Below are positions 45,332 to 54,646 of a DNA stretch of 64,000 nucleotides, piece after piece. The number at the start of each line of letters is the position of its first letter. The stretch's first letter is position 1. Source of the DNA: Verrucomicrobiales bacterium (GTDB taxonomy: Bacteria > Verrucomicrobiota > Verrucomicrobiia > Verrucomicrobiales > V1-33); the NCBI GenBank assembly GCA_028293125.1, contig JAQGPJ010000005.1:18231-82230 (forward strand). Reading direction: 5' to 3'. Under the pieces are notes generated by a model. That model did not search any database and was not told the DNA's origin. It saw only the letters and a program-made list of their open reading frames with translations. Both the position numbers and the translations under genes were made by a program.

Positions 45332-45823
45332 ATGTCCCACCGCCTCCTCACCTTCCTGGATTCCCTCCGCTCCCCCCTGGCCTCCATGGCCGGGTTGCCG
45401 GTGGAGAGCGTGGCCGTGTATGCGCAGCAAGATATGGCCATGCACATCGCGGGAGTCATCGCCCGGCACCGATGCGCGGTGATGATGGGGTTCAGCGGCC
45501 TGGAGATCGGGGGCAAAGCGGACATCCCCGTGCCCGGTCCGCCGGTGGACGCCACCTTGGAGATCACGGTGTGGACGCCGGAGGTGGTGCTTCAGGCCGG
45601 CGGGCCGCTGGCCATGGACGTGGCGGAATGCATCATCGCCGGCCTGCATGGCCGCAGGCCTCCGGAGGGCGCGCCGGGCATGGCCTTGGTCCCGCGGTTC
45701 CGGTCCGCCTCCATCATCAGCCGCACGGGAGGGCAGGGCACCGCCCGGCACCTGGTGGCCACCCTGATCTTCAAAGTGCCGGTTTGCCTCCGCCCGTCCC
45801 GGCCCCTTGCCTCCTCCAGCTGA
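45332..45823 (+). CDS. Phage tail completion / gp37-like protein
   Basis: This 163-residue protein starts MSHRLLTFLDSLRSPLASMAG. It alternates beta segments and helices: SVAVYAQQDMAMHIAGVIARHRCAVMMGFSG, ATLEITVWTPEVVLQAGGPLAMDVAECIIAGLHG, VATLIFKVPV. The order (dimer helix, 'evtv' strand, 'ia..i..aLHg' helix) is reminiscent of tail terminator proteins. The gene position, after connectors and before the tail-tube-like gene, agrees. The family is uncertain. Confidence 0.5.
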   Translation: MSHRLLTFLDSLRSPLASMAGLPVESVAVYAQQDMAMHIAGVIARHRCAVMMGFSGLEIGGKADIPVPGPPVDATLEITVWTPEVVLQAGGPLAMDVAECIIAGLHGRRPPEGAPGMALVPRFRSASIISRTGGQGTARHLVATLIFKVPVCLRPSRPLASSS

Positions 45824-45837
45824 TTCCTTTTTCCCAG

Positions 45838-45908
45838 TCTCAATCCCAAATAACCAATAACTCCTTCCCCCTCTCTCTCTCCCTCCCAACCCAACCCACC
45901 CCAACACC
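45838..45908. repeat. Heptamer and CT/CCCAA-rich leader
   Basis: AAATAACCAATAACTCC is followed by CCCCCTCTCTCTCTCCC and CCCAA pentamers up to the ATG at 45909. The pattern is the same as for other phage genes: repeats, pyrimidines, start, no Shine-Dalgarno. Confidence 0.6.
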
Positions 45909-46493
45909 ATGCTCAGAACCTACGGAGTAATCCACACCCACATCCGCCTCGCCCGCGCGGGCGACACCATCGACAGCGTGCTGGTCAGCGCCACCGCCAT
46001 GCCGGATTATGCACCCGCCGGCAACTGGACGAAGCTCAGCGACTCCATCGGCACCCTCATGGACACCCCTGAGCGCGGATCCCGCGTGGACGTGATGCGG
46101 ACCGTGGGCGGGCACCGCGAGCTGCGCTCCCGCATCAGCCTGGGGCCGGCCAGCCGCCGGATCACCTTCACCCAGGAGGATCAGGACGAGATCATCCGCG
46201 AGCTGCTCACCATGTCCGGCAAAATCAACACCGCCACCGCCACGGACGTCGGCGACTACGTGGAGTACAACCCCTTTGGCGGCACCCTCGACGGCGTGAA
46301 GGGCTGGTTCCATTTCCAGCAATACAACCAGGACAACGAACTGGTGCACATGGAGGTGGCCTGGGGCGAGCTGATGCTGGCCAACGGAGTGAAATACGGG
46401 GACGAAATCACCCGCCCGGAACTGGAGCTGACCTTGTTCCCCAACCCGCTCAGCGTGGCCCGTGACTACCGCCCCGCCGCCTCCACCCAGTGA
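45909..46493 (+). CDS. Putative phage tail tube protein
   Basis: This 194-residue protein starts MLRTYGVIHTHIRLARAGDTIDS. The beta-rich sequence with ITFTQEDQDEIIRELLTMSGK, VEYNPFGGTLDGVKGWFHFQQYNQDNELVHMEVAWGELML and RPELELTLFPNPLS fits a tail tube or major tail protein, which is usually placed after the tail terminator. No signature motif can be cited. An AT-rich leader (TTTATTTATTTATTG) follows before the next gene. Confidence 0.5.
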   Translation: MLRTYGVIHTHIRLARAGDTIDSVLVSATAMPDYAPAGNWTKLSDSIGTLMDTPERGSRVDVMRTVGGHRELRSRISLGPASRRITFTQEDQDEIIRELLTMSGKINTATATDVGDYVEYNPFGGTLDGVKGWFHFQQYNQDNELVHMEVAWGELMLANGVKYGDEITRPELELTLFPNPLSVARDYRPAASTQ

Positions 46494-46555
46494 CTGATGG
46501 ATCGAAGAATTGATAGTTATATTAATCGATTTATTTATTTATTGCTTGACCCATT

Positions 46556-46873
46556 ATGGGACTTCAACACCTCAACAGTGACGGCGGGCACCTCCCGCCG
46601 GGCGCGGCGGCCGCCACGGCCTCCAACCTGCTGGCGGATTATGCGGCCAGGCCGGCGGAGGAGCGGGCCGCCTTCCGGCAGGCCCTCTGTCCGCGCCACT
46701 TCACGGTCAGCACCGCCGCCGGGGTGGCACTGCTGGCCGATGCCCAGGCCGGCGACACGGCGGGCGTGGCCGGCTCCGATAACCATCTGTATCTGCTCAG
46801 AGCCACGGACCCCTCCCTGGCCGGCAACTGGGTGGACATGCTGACCAATCTGCCCGCTCCCGCCCTCCCCTGA
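46556..46873 (+). CDS. Phage protein, single copy of a duplicated module
   Basis: This 105-residue protein starts MGLQHLNSDGGHLPPG. It holds LLADYAARPAEERAAFRQALCPRHF, then AGDTAGVAGSDNHLYLLRATDPSLAGNWVDML. The same module occurs twice in the next gene, whose start (MPLTFINADGGHAPA) also matches. Function is unknown. It lies between the tail-tube-like and tape-measure-like genes, where chaperone or tail accessory genes are normal. Confidence 0.5.
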   Translation: MGLQHLNSDGGHLPPGAAAATASNLLADYAARPAEERAAFRQALCPRHFTVSTAAGVALLADAQAGDTAGVAGSDNHLYLLRATDPSLAGNWVDMLTNLPAPALP

Positions 46874-46894
46874 TTATTCATCATTTGTTTATTT

Positions 46895-47500
46895 ATGCCT
46901 CTGACCTTCATCAATGCCGACGGTGGGCATGCGCCTGCGGCCCCCGCCGCCGCCCCCACCGCCAGCCAGCTGCTGGCCGACCATGACGCCCTGTCCACGG
47001 AGCAAAGGGCCGCCTTCCGTCAGGCCATCGCCCCGGCGCACCACACTCTGACGGGAGAGGCGGTGACCGCCGGAGCCGCCAGCGCCATCGCCGGCGACAC
47101 CGCCCACGACGGGGAGGACCCCGGCCCGCTGTGGATGCTGCAGCGGAACAACCCGCTGCTGGCCTCCGCCTGGCAGGACATCCTTGGCGGCGCAGCGGCA
47201 CCGGACAATGCGGACGCCCCCGCCGATCCCGGCCCCATGGACTCCGGCGGACTGCTGCCGGGGCAGGCCGGGCCCGGCAGGCTGGCCGCCGTGTGGGAAG
47301 CCATGAGCCACCGGCAGCGCGGAGCATTCCGCCATGCCGTCAAACCCCAATACGCCAGTGTGGCCGATCAGACCGCCCGGCTGGCGCTCCCCAATCAGGT
47401 GCCCGGCGACTACTGCCGGCAGGCGGGCACGGGGCTGTTCCGCCTGCGGCAGCCGCCGTCCTCCACCGCGGGCAACTGGGATCTGATTCATCCGTTCTGA
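46895..47500 (+). CDS. Phage protein, two copies of the duplicated module
   Basis: This 201-residue protein starts MPLTFINADGGHAPA. Module 1 is SQLLADHDALSTEQRAAFRQAIAPAHHT, ending LASAWQDILGG. Module 2 is RLAAVWEAMSHRQRGAFRHAVKPQY, ending LFRLRQPPSSTAGNWDLI. The shared core is R-x-AFR-(Q/H)-A-(I/L/V)-x-P followed ~35 residues later by A-x-W/N-W. It probably arose by duplication and fusion of the preceding gene. The function is unknown. Confidence 0.5.
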   Translation: MPLTFINADGGHAPAAPAAAPTASQLLADHDALSTEQRAAFRQAIAPAHHTLTGEAVTAGAASAIAGDTAHDGEDPGPLWMLQRNNPLLASAWQDILGGAAAPDNADAPADPGPMDSGGLLPGQAGPGRLAAVWEAMSHRQRGAFRHAVKPQYASVADQTARLALPNQVPGDYCRQAGTGLFRLRQPPSSTAGNWDLIHPF

Positions 47501-47584
47501 CCGGATGCAGCCTGGCCTGGCACCACCCTGCCTCACCTGACACAACACAACGCAACTCAACCCGACCCGACCCGACTTGGCTCC
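47501..47584. repeat. Pentamer-rich leader
   Basis: It contains ACACAACACAACGCAACTCAACCCGACCCGACCCGAC, a period-five array (CAACN, then CCGAC), ending a few bases before the ATG at 47585. No Shine-Dalgarno site is seen. Confidence 0.6.
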
Positions 47585-48052
47585 ATGACGCTCCCGGACA
47601 CCCTCGTAGCCAATCACCACACCGTGGCGGCGGGGGGCATTCCCCTGCTGTCCACGGACGGCCACGACTTCTTCCCCGCCGGAGCCGAGCCGTCCCTGCG
47701 CCACAGCCAGTCGGTGGATGCCCCCGACTGCCCCGGCCTGCAGGAGGGCCCCTTCTATCTGCGCGGAAACGTGCGCTGGACCGCCACCGTCACCCGTGTC
47801 CGGGAGTTCCTGACCTTTCCCTATCCGGTCATGGACGCGGCGGTCAGCAATGACCCTGTTCCGACCCCTGAGGCCTATGCCCAGCTGTGGCTGGTCCACC
47901 ACCTGCGCCGGCTGGCGGCCATCACCGGTGCCGGGGCCGGTCTGGAGTGGAACGGCAGCGTGTGGCCCACCGCCTCCGTCCAGCCGGAGGGGGTTACGGA
48001 CGCGGGTTTTGTGCTGCTGACCTATCAGATCGGGATGGGAGGGGGAGGTTAA
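47585..48052 (+). CDS. Phage protein of unknown function
   Basis: This 155-residue protein starts MTLPDTLVANHHTVAAGGIPLLST. It includes GNVRWTATVTRVREFLTFPYPVMDAAV and AYAQLWLVHHLRRLAAITGAGAGLEWNGSVWPTAS. It ends TYQIGMGGGG: the Gly tail is encoded by the purine tract of the adjacent repeat array. Its size and place suggest a tail assembly or connector role, but no motif decides. Confidence 0.45.
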   Translation: MTLPDTLVANHHTVAAGGIPLLSTDGHDFFPAGAEPSLRHSQSVDAPDCPGLQEGPFYLRGNVRWTATVTRVREFLTFPYPVMDAAVSNDPVPTPEAYAQLWLVHHLRRLAAITGAGAGLEWNGSVWPTASVQPEGVTDAGFVLLTYQIGMGGGG

Positions 48053-48254
48053 AGGGTTCAGGGTTCAGGGTTCAGGGTGAAGGGGGTGGATGGTTATTAG
48101 GGTGGAAAGATGGACGGGATGGACGCTGGCCGATAGCGGACGCGGAATGGTGCTGTGCCCGGCACTTACAGTAATAACCAATAACCACTCCTCCTGAACC
48201 CTGAATCCTGAACCCTGAACCCTGAATCCTGAACCCTTTAACCTTTTCGATTTT
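48035..48254. repeat. Intergenic modular repeat array 8 (inverted arms)
   Basis: Purine tract GGGAGGGGGAGG, GTTAAAGGGTTCAG with GGTTCAG x3, GGTTATTAGGGTGGAAAGATGGACGGGATGGAC, core GCTGGCCGATAGCGGACGCGG...GTGCCCGGCAC, CCAATAACC, then CTGAACC/CTGAATCC x6 ending TTTAACCTTTT before the ATG at 48255. The core is the reverse complement type of array 2. Confidence 0.85.
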
Positions 48255-48924
48255 ATGACTGACAAAAAATTCAACATTGGAACCAAAACCGGCGGCGTTC
48301 CCAGGGATGCCGGGAACACCGGGCGCGCGCCCGGCACCACTGGCGCCATCGCGGCTGAGGCCTTGGCTTTCGCCATGGCCATCCGGTCCGCCGGGGAGGC
48401 CTTTCAGGAGTTGCTGAACTCATTGGAGTCGCTGGGCGGGGTCGGATCCGGTGCCGGTGCTGGTGCTAGTGCTATGGATCATCGGGCGGAGATGGCCAAT
48501 GCCGGCCCGGCGGACCGTGTCCGGCGGGTCGTGGTGCAGGCGGGGGAGGGGAAAGGAAAACAGGGAACGCTGAAGGCTGCCAGGGAAGAGCGAAAGGATA
48601 GTCAGGAAGTGGGCGGAAATGAAGGTTGGCCGGGCCTTGCCGGAGGAGCAGTCAGCCGCCTTCAGCATGGTTTTCGGAGGCTGGCCGGGGGGGTGAAAAG
48701 GCTCACGGGCTCCGCCGGCATGGCGCGGACCGCCGTGGTGCCGGTGACCCGGGTGCTGGAAAAACCCGGGGTTCCCGAGGCCATGGCCAAAACGGAGAGC
48801 GCCGTGGAGCACGGACGGCAGCGGAAAGAGAAACAAAGGCGGAAGCATTTCCGTCACCACCATAAAGACAGCCTCCGGGACCGCGCGCCCACGGAGGAAA
48901 CAGTGGCGGCGCAGCCAAAGCGGC

Positions 48925-49665
<741 letters not shown>

Positions 49666-49702
49666 CGATTTGAAATTTGAAATCCGCCCTCCGCACCAGC
49701 AT

Positions 49703-49738
49703 CTGAAAACTGAAAACTGAAAACTGAAAACTCAAATC
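49703..49738. repeat. CTGAAAA heptamers abutting a start codon
   Basis: CTGAAAA x4 plus CTCAAATC directly precede the ATG at 49739. Upstream, TTTGAAATTTGAAAT adds a further period-seven doublet. No Shine-Dalgarno site is seen. Confidence 0.7.
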
Positions 49739-51898
49739 ATGAGCCTCTGGACCATCAATGGCGAAACCGTGCTCTGCCGCTCCGTGGAGCTGGGGCTGGC
49801 GCGGACGGACACGGCGGAGGTGGAGATGCTGGATGGCTCCACAGGCATCACGGACGGCGCATGGGTGACCCTGCGTTGTGACGGCACGCCGGTGCTGTAT
49901 GGCCGCGCCGCCGTGGGCCGGTCGGCGGACGGGCGGGTGACTGTGGACATCCGCGGTCCTTGGGAGATGCTGGAGGCGGTCACTTACCAGCAGACGGCGC
50001 AAATGGCCGTGCCCCACGCGGTGGATACGGAGCACCCGCACGGCTATGCCTTGTCAGGCGTGCTCACCCCGGAGGCGCAGCTGGGCATGGACGACGGCGG
50101 GGAGGCCCGCACCACCCTGCAGGAGGCGCAGGCCATCATGGACTACGCCGCGTCCGCCGGGGTGCCCGTGGAGTTCTCCGCCTCCTTCGCCGGCATGGCC
50201 ATGCAGCCTGTGCAGGTCCATGGCGGCAGCTGCGCGTCCTGCCTGCTGACCGTGATGCGGTTTCACCCGGATGTGCTGCTGTCCTTTGACTATTCCAGCG
50301 GCGACGGCGCGGTGCTGGTGGCGCGGCCCGCCGGGGATGCCCCCGTGGCGGTTTATGCGGAGACCGGGGCCGCGCGCATCGTGGAGGCGCGCTTCCGCGA
50401 AAAACAGGACTTCCGCCCCGCCGGGGTGCGCATTCTCTACACCCGTGTGCGGGCGGATGGACGGATCGAAAGCCACACCGACACCGCCGGGGCCACCGGC
50501 AGTCAGGGCCGGGGCGCGTATGTGATCAACTGGCCCGTGCGCTTGGAGGGGCCCGCCCCGCCGCCGCTGCTCAGTCAGCGCATCCGCACGCGCCCCATCC
50601 CGCGCAGTGATGATCCGGAGGATCCGGCACACGACGAGACGGAGCTGAAGACCAACTGGTGGCAAAGCCGCCTGCCATGGCTGCGGCTGCCAGGCGTGGC
50701 GGAGATCGTGACCATCAGCGGCCACGAGGTCAGCGTCGATCCCCCGGACATCACGCCCTCCGAGGATGAAACGGAGGACATTCCCACCACCTGGAGCAAT
50801 GATCCCGACGACTACCCGCGCGAGCTGGTGGACGGGGCTATCCCGCCCTGGCTGCCGCGCACCGCGGCCCCACTCACGGTCAGCGCCGCCTTCACCCTAG
50901 GGAACACCGTCGGCCTGAGCGGCGGTGTCCGGGAAAAACTGGAAAAGATCTTCGGCGGCGCGGTGGAGGGGGCGGAGATCACACGCGAGGCGCGGGTCAC
51001 CGGCACCGACGCCAGCACGCGGGAATACACCGCCCTGGCCTCGTGGCCGAATCCTCCGGCATGGCCCGCCGGCGGCATTGCGTCGGCCTACATGGCCGCC
51101 TTCGCCGCCGCTGTGTGGGAGGGGACGCTGGTGCTGACCGGGCAGGATCAACCACTGGCCACTCCCGGCCTGCGGGTGAATGTCAGCGGCCCCATAGCGG
51201 CCCCCGGCTGGGCGGGCATGAACGCCATCGCGCGCCGGGTCAGCTATTCCCCCCTGACCCACCGGACCACCCTCGGCTGCGGTGCCCCTGACAACTTCGG
51301 GTTCAGTGATTTTTACGAACTGCAGCTCACCATGCGCCGGGCCGCCGGTCTGGATGCCCGCACCGCCGCCGGCCGCCGCACGCGGGCCGTGCCCGCCGAC
51401 GGAGGCCGGGTGCAGGGCGCGGGCTTCACGCCCAACCGCTCGGTCAGCACCGATGACATGAGGCCCGCCTCCGCCGCCGGCACCCTGGTCCCCTGGGCCT
51501 GCGCCCGGCCTTCCCCGCTGGTGCTGCGGGTGTGGCCGGCGGCCATGTGGGACGGGCAGGGGAACCATGTGGCCCCCGTCATCGGCGTCACCTCCACAGT
51601 GGCGGAGGCGTGGTATGACTTTGATATCACCATGGCCGCCGGTCCCGGCTGTCTCTATCTGGAGTGCACGGTGGACGATTCCCATGATCTGCACGGTATC
51701 ATCACCGCCGCCTCGCTGAAGCTGGACCACAGCCCGCATGAATATTTTAAACGCTCCGGCTCCGCGGTGCTCATCCCCGTCTGTGATCTCACGGCCACGG
51801 GGGACACCTTCACCTTCACCCCTCTGCGGGCCTATGTGCTGTGCCTGCGCCGCTACGGCCCGCCGGGATCGCTGGACTGGGATGTGACGCCAATGTGA
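49739..51898 (+). CDS. Phage tail hub / baseplate-like protein
   Basis: This 719-residue protein starts MSLWTINGETVLCRSVELGLARTDTAEVEMLD, a beta-rich opening seen in tail hub or distal tail proteins (DGTPVLYGRAAVGRSADGRVTVDIRGPWEMLEAV). Central segments include EARFREKQDFRPAGVRILYTRVRADGRIESHTDTAG. The acidic linker PSEDETEDIPTTWSNDPDDYP and a late YSPLTHRTTLGCGAPDNFGFSDFYELQLTMRRAAG follow. The C-terminal ~150 residues look like a separate beta domain (FDITMAAGPGCLYLECTVDDSHDLHG). The probable role is the tail-tip hub. Confidence 0.6.
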   Translation: MSLWTINGETVLCRSVELGLARTDTAEVEMLDGSTGITDGAWVTLRCDGTPVLYGRAAVGRSADGRVTVDIRGPWEMLEAVTYQQTAQMAVPHAVDTEHPHGYALSGVLTPEAQLGMDDGGEARTTLQEAQAIMDYAASAGVPVEFSASFAGMAMQPVQVHGGSCASCLLTVMRFHPDVLLSFDYSSGDGAVLVARPAGDAPVAVYAETGAARIVEARFREKQDFRPAGVRILYTRVRADGRIESHTDTAGATGSQGRGAYVINWPVRLEGPAPPPLLSQRIRTRPIPRSDDPEDPAHDETELKTNWWQSRLPWLRLPGVAEIVTISGHEVSVDPPDITPSEDETEDIPTTWSNDPDDYPRELVDGAIPPWLPRTAAPLTVSAAFTLGNTVGLSGGVREKLEKIFGGAVEGAEITREARVTGTDASTREYTALASWPNPPAWPAGGIASAYMAAFAAAVWEGTLVLTGQDQPLATPGLRVNVSGPIAAPGWAGMNAIARRVSYSPLTHRTTLGCGAPDNFGFSDFYELQLTMRRAAGLDARTAAGRRTRAVPADGGRVQGAGFTPNRSVSTDDMRPASAAGTLVPWACARPSPLVLRVWPAAMWDGQGNHVAPVIGVTSTVAEAWYDFDITMAAGPGCLYLECTVDDSHDLHGIITAASLKLDHSPHEYFKRSGSAVLIPVCDLTATGDTFTFTPLRAYVLCLRRYGPPGSLDWDVTPM

Positions 51899-51971
51899 GA
51901 GGTGGGATTTGGGATCCGGGGTCTGAAATCCCGGAACTGAAAACTGAAAACTGAAAACTTCCCCCCTTCCC
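51899..51971. repeat. Intergenic repeat array 9
   Basis: GAGGTGGGATTTGGGATCCGGGG-like purine-rich start after the stop, then CTGAAATCCCGGAACTGAAAACTGAAAACTGAAAACTTCCCCCCTTCCC abutting the ATG at 51972. Confidence 0.7.
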
Positions 51972-52799
51972 ATGCCCTACGATTTCAACACCATCCGCCG
52001 CAATATCAATGCGGCCCGCGCCGGCACGCTGCGCTCCGGCCCGTGGAAGCCGCGCGGCGGCTGGTATTCCCTGCCAGGGTGGCGCGTCTGGAAACGCTTC
52101 TCCTCGGTTTCCGTGACCATCACCGAGGCGCTTTCCGAATCCGAATTGGTGGCCAGTCCTGACAGCCTGGCGGTGCCGGATCTGAATGAGACGGAGAGCA
52201 AAACGGAGAAGTGGCACACCTTCACGGCGGAGGTCCCGTTCGCCTCCTTCTGGCGCGGCGATCCCGCGGACCGGCCTGCGGGCATGTCCCTGTGGCGGCA
52301 CGATTCCCGCCTGGCCTACGGGGACGGTCTTTACGATGCCACCGGACAACTGATCGTATATGGCACCTCCACCACCCGGATCCGCAACAGTCAGATCTTC
52401 CGCCCCTGGGACGGCCCGGAGGATGAGCTGGTATTCAGCGACACCACCGTCACGGATGAAAACGCCCATGTGTCCATGGACTACGACAGCGATGAAACCG
52501 CGCTGAACGGTCTGGCCACCTTCTGCCGCATGGTGGTGCAGCAGACGCTCCACGCCACCGCCGGGGGCATCGCCAGCTCCGGTGCCGTCAGGCTCTATGA
52601 CCCGCCGGAACTGGATCCCGACGGCAGTCCCGGAGCGGAGGTCTATTTCACGGACAGCACTCTGGCGGCCCTCGCCGCCGGGTCGTGGAACGCGGAAATG
52701 GTGCTGGGAAACGGGGCTGTCAGCGAGGACTACGGCCCGGACGGGTATTGGCGGAAATTTTTCACCCGGTCCGGGACTTTGGGGCTGACGGTCGGGTGA
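51972..52799 (+). CDS. Phage structural protein of unknown function
   Basis: This 275-residue protein starts MPYDFNTIRRNINAARAGTLRSGPWK. Notable parts are GWYSLPGWRVWKRFSSVSVTITEALSESE, DLNETESKTEKWHTFTAEVPFASFWRGDPADRP, and a C-terminal AEMVLGNGAVSEDYGPDGYWRKFFTRSGTL. It is probably beta-rich. It immediately follows the hub-like gene and is likely a baseplate or receptor-binding component. No named family is recognised. Confidence 0.5.
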   Translation: MPYDFNTIRRNINAARAGTLRSGPWKPRGGWYSLPGWRVWKRFSSVSVTITEALSESELVASPDSLAVPDLNETESKTEKWHTFTAEVPFASFWRGDPADRPAGMSLWRHDSRLAYGDGLYDATGQLIVYGTSTTRIRNSQIFRPWDGPEDELVFSDTTVTDENAHVSMDYDSDETALNGLATFCRMVVQQTLHATAGGIASSGAVRLYDPPELDPDGSPGAEVYFTDSTLAALAAGSWNAEMVLGNGAVSEDYGPDGYWRKFFTRSGTLGLTVG

Positions 52800-52922
52800 G
52801 GGGGAAGGGGGGGAAGTTTTCAGTTTTCAGTTTTCAGGGTGGACTGGGTGGACCGGAGCCTGTTGCCCGAAGCTGGAGGGCATTGTTCCGGGCCGCTGAA
52901 AACTGAAAACTTCTCACCACTT
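52800..52922. repeat. Intergenic modular repeat array 10 (inverted arms)
   Basis: GGGGGAAGGGGGGAAG, TTTTCAG x3, GGTGGACTGGGTGGACC, core GGAGCCTGTTGCCCGAAGC..GGGCATTGTTCC, then CTGAAAACTGAAAACTTCTCACC. The left arm GAAGTTTTCAGTTTTCAG is the exact reverse complement of the right arm CTGAAAACTGAAAACTTC. Confidence 0.85.
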
Positions 52923-52969
52923 CCTTCAATTTGCCTGCACAAATTGACAATTAAACAAAAATAGACAGC

Positions 52970-53326
52970 ATGGCCGCTCCGTTTCATATGAAATTCAGCA
53001 TTTCCGAATCCGCCGGGCAGAAAACCGTGAGCGATCTCCCGATTCCGGCTCCGGTCCCGGATGGGGAATTCCCAGCCGCCGGCAATCCGGAAGCGGGCAC
53101 GCCCGCTGTGCCTGCGGCGGGTTCCGACATTCCCGCGCCGGCGGTCCGCCTGGCCCCGGGCAAGCGGCGGCTGCGGGACATTCCACGTGATAAGCAGCGC
53201 CCTTTGGAAAGCCAGCTGCAAAGCCTCCGCCGCGCCGGCAGAAGTTCAGCGGCCGAGATTTCATCCATTCTCGATCTGCATCCGGATGACTTGGACGCCC
53301 TGTCCGCCATCGGAGGCAGATTCTGA
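52970..53326 (+). CDS. Hypothetical protein at phage cluster end
   Basis: This 118-residue protein starts MAAPFHMKFSISESAGQKTVSD, with another Met seven codons in. A Pro/Ala-rich linker follows (residues 25-60), then a basic helical end: LAPGKRRLRDIPRDKQRPLESQLQSLRRAGRSSAAEISSILDLHPDDLDAL. The last helices could be a small DNA-binding or ubiquitin-associated-like fold. No family is assigned. An AT-rich leader precedes it. Confidence 0.45.
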   Translation: MAAPFHMKFSISESAGQKTVSDLPIPAPVPDGEFPAAGNPEAGTPAVPAAGSDIPAPAVRLAPGKRRLRDIPRDKQRPLESQLQSLRRAGRSSAAEISSILDLHPDDLDALSAIGGRF

Positions 53327-53448
53327 ATTCGGCTCCGGTTCCGCATTCCGCGGGATCATTGCGCCGCCAATGGCGTTTTTCACCGGCCCGCAATCCGCGC
53401 CCCGCGCTGATGGCGGCACTCCGGCCAATACTGAACAACCCCCCCTGT

Positions 53449-53673
53449 ATGAACATCACACCTGAAAAAAATGAAAATCCGCCCGCCGGCATCAACTGGA
53501 GCGTGGTCCGCGAGCGGAGGACGTTCATGGTGGACGTGCGGCGCTCAGCCCCTGACGCCACCGACGAGGCCATCACCCAGGCATTTGAAGCCTGCCGCGC
53601 GGTGCATTCGTCCTCGGAGAACCGCGGGCTGCTGCTGGCCTGCACGCTGAGGCGGCTGCTGCCCTCCACGTAA
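53449..53673 (+). CDS. Hypothetical small protein
   Basis: This 74-residue protein starts at the ATG at 53449 (MNITPEKNENPPAGINWSVVRERRTFMVDVRRSAPD). The rest is helical (DEAITQAFEACRAVHSSSENRGLLLACTLRRLL). No signal peptide or known family is recognised. It is the last rightward gene of the phage-like block. Confidence 0.45.
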   Translation: MNITPEKNENPPAGINWSVVRERRTFMVDVRRSAPDATDEAITQAFEACRAVHSSSENRGLLLACTLRRLLPST

Positions 53674-53705
53674 GAGGGCCAGGCTTGGCATGCCATCGGG
53701 CGGTT

Positions 53706-54374
53706 TCACGTGTCCGGACTCTGAAAACTGCCAACTGGGAACTGAAAACTCCGGCGCCCGCGCCGGTGGCAGACCCCCAGCGCCAGCAGGGCCAGGACGG
53801 CGGGTTGGGGTTCGGGAATGGTGAGGGGGACACTGGATCGCCAGCGCACGGAGCCTATGTTCCACTGAGTAGTGTCCAGCATGTCATACTGGATGAAGTC
53901 AGCGGCGAAGGAGACGGTGTTCCCGCTGTTGTCATAAACGGCCTCCAGCACCGTGAACTGCCCCAGCGGCGCGACCGGGGAGCGGTCGTCGATCCAGAAG
54001 GCCAGTCCGGCTTGGTCATGGTTCACATACATGGGAAAAGTGACGCTGGTGTAGGTTCCGGTCCCGAGCAGCTGTCCAAGCGGGGCTTGCAGGTGAATGC
54101 GGTAGTAGTGTGAGTCGGGGTCGCCGGGAGTCCAATTCGGCACTATAGGGGAGTCGGACGTCCCCGCGTAGAGGTTGAAAATGGTGCTGGTGCCCATCCC
54201 CATGTTGAAATACAGACCCGGATCCCCCTCGAAAATGGTCCGCGACTCCCCTGCGCCCACGTAGGCCGATGGAGAGCTGGTGAAGGAGAATCCGGAGATG
54301 GAGGCGAGAGCGGCGGAGGCCGGGGACGCCATGCCCAAAGCGGCGGAGCACAGGACGGGGAGAAGTTTTTTCAT
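53706..54374 (-). CDS. PEP-CTERM sorted exported protein
   Basis: The start at 54374 (MKKLLPVLCSAALGMASPASA) gives a signal peptide; the frame is open upstream but without protein-like character. The body is beta-rich (ASISGFSFTSSPSAYVGAGESRTI, FPMYVNHDQAGLAFWIDDRSPVAP, GNTVSFAADFIQYDMLDTTQ). The sorting signal is IPEPQPAVLALLALGVCHRRGRR. The final ~14 residues (SFQFPVGSFQSPDT) are encoded by CTGAAAA-type heptamers, so a repeat array has replaced the original stop. Confidence 0.75.
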   Translation of the reverse strand: MKKLLPVLCSAALGMASPASAALASISGFSFTSSPSAYVGAGESRTIFEGDPGLYFNMGMGTSTIFNLYAGTSDSPIVPNWTPGDPDSHYYRIHLQAPLGQLLGTGTYTSVTFPMYVNHDQAGLAFWIDDRSPVAPLGQFTVLEAVYDNSGNTVSFAADFIQYDMLDTTQWNIGSVRWRSSVPLTIPEPQPAVLALLALGVCHRRGRRSFQFPVGSFQSPDT

Positions 54375-54646
54375 GGAGGGGAATCTTCCGTTATCAGCCG
54401 CCGGAACGGTCAGGCCAGCACTGCCACCCATGAATGGAATTGGCAAGCGTGTATAAGGCCAATAGCGCAAATATGGGGAAACAGGCCGTATTCCACACAA
54501 AGCAAACACCGTGGGCGGCGGGGAGACTTGGCAGCGTCCGGAGATCCACAAGGGCAGCCTCACGCCGGGCGGAGAGTTCCGCAGCGAGGGTCACCTACGC
54601 TTCCGTGAAGCTGATAGGCTCACCCCTATAGGCAGCGTGGAACAGT

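Noticed and set aside
48165..48254. Heptamer arrays as a CRISPR array
   Set aside because: Units are 7-9 bases and contiguous, with no unique spacers of 30 or so bases and no cas genes.
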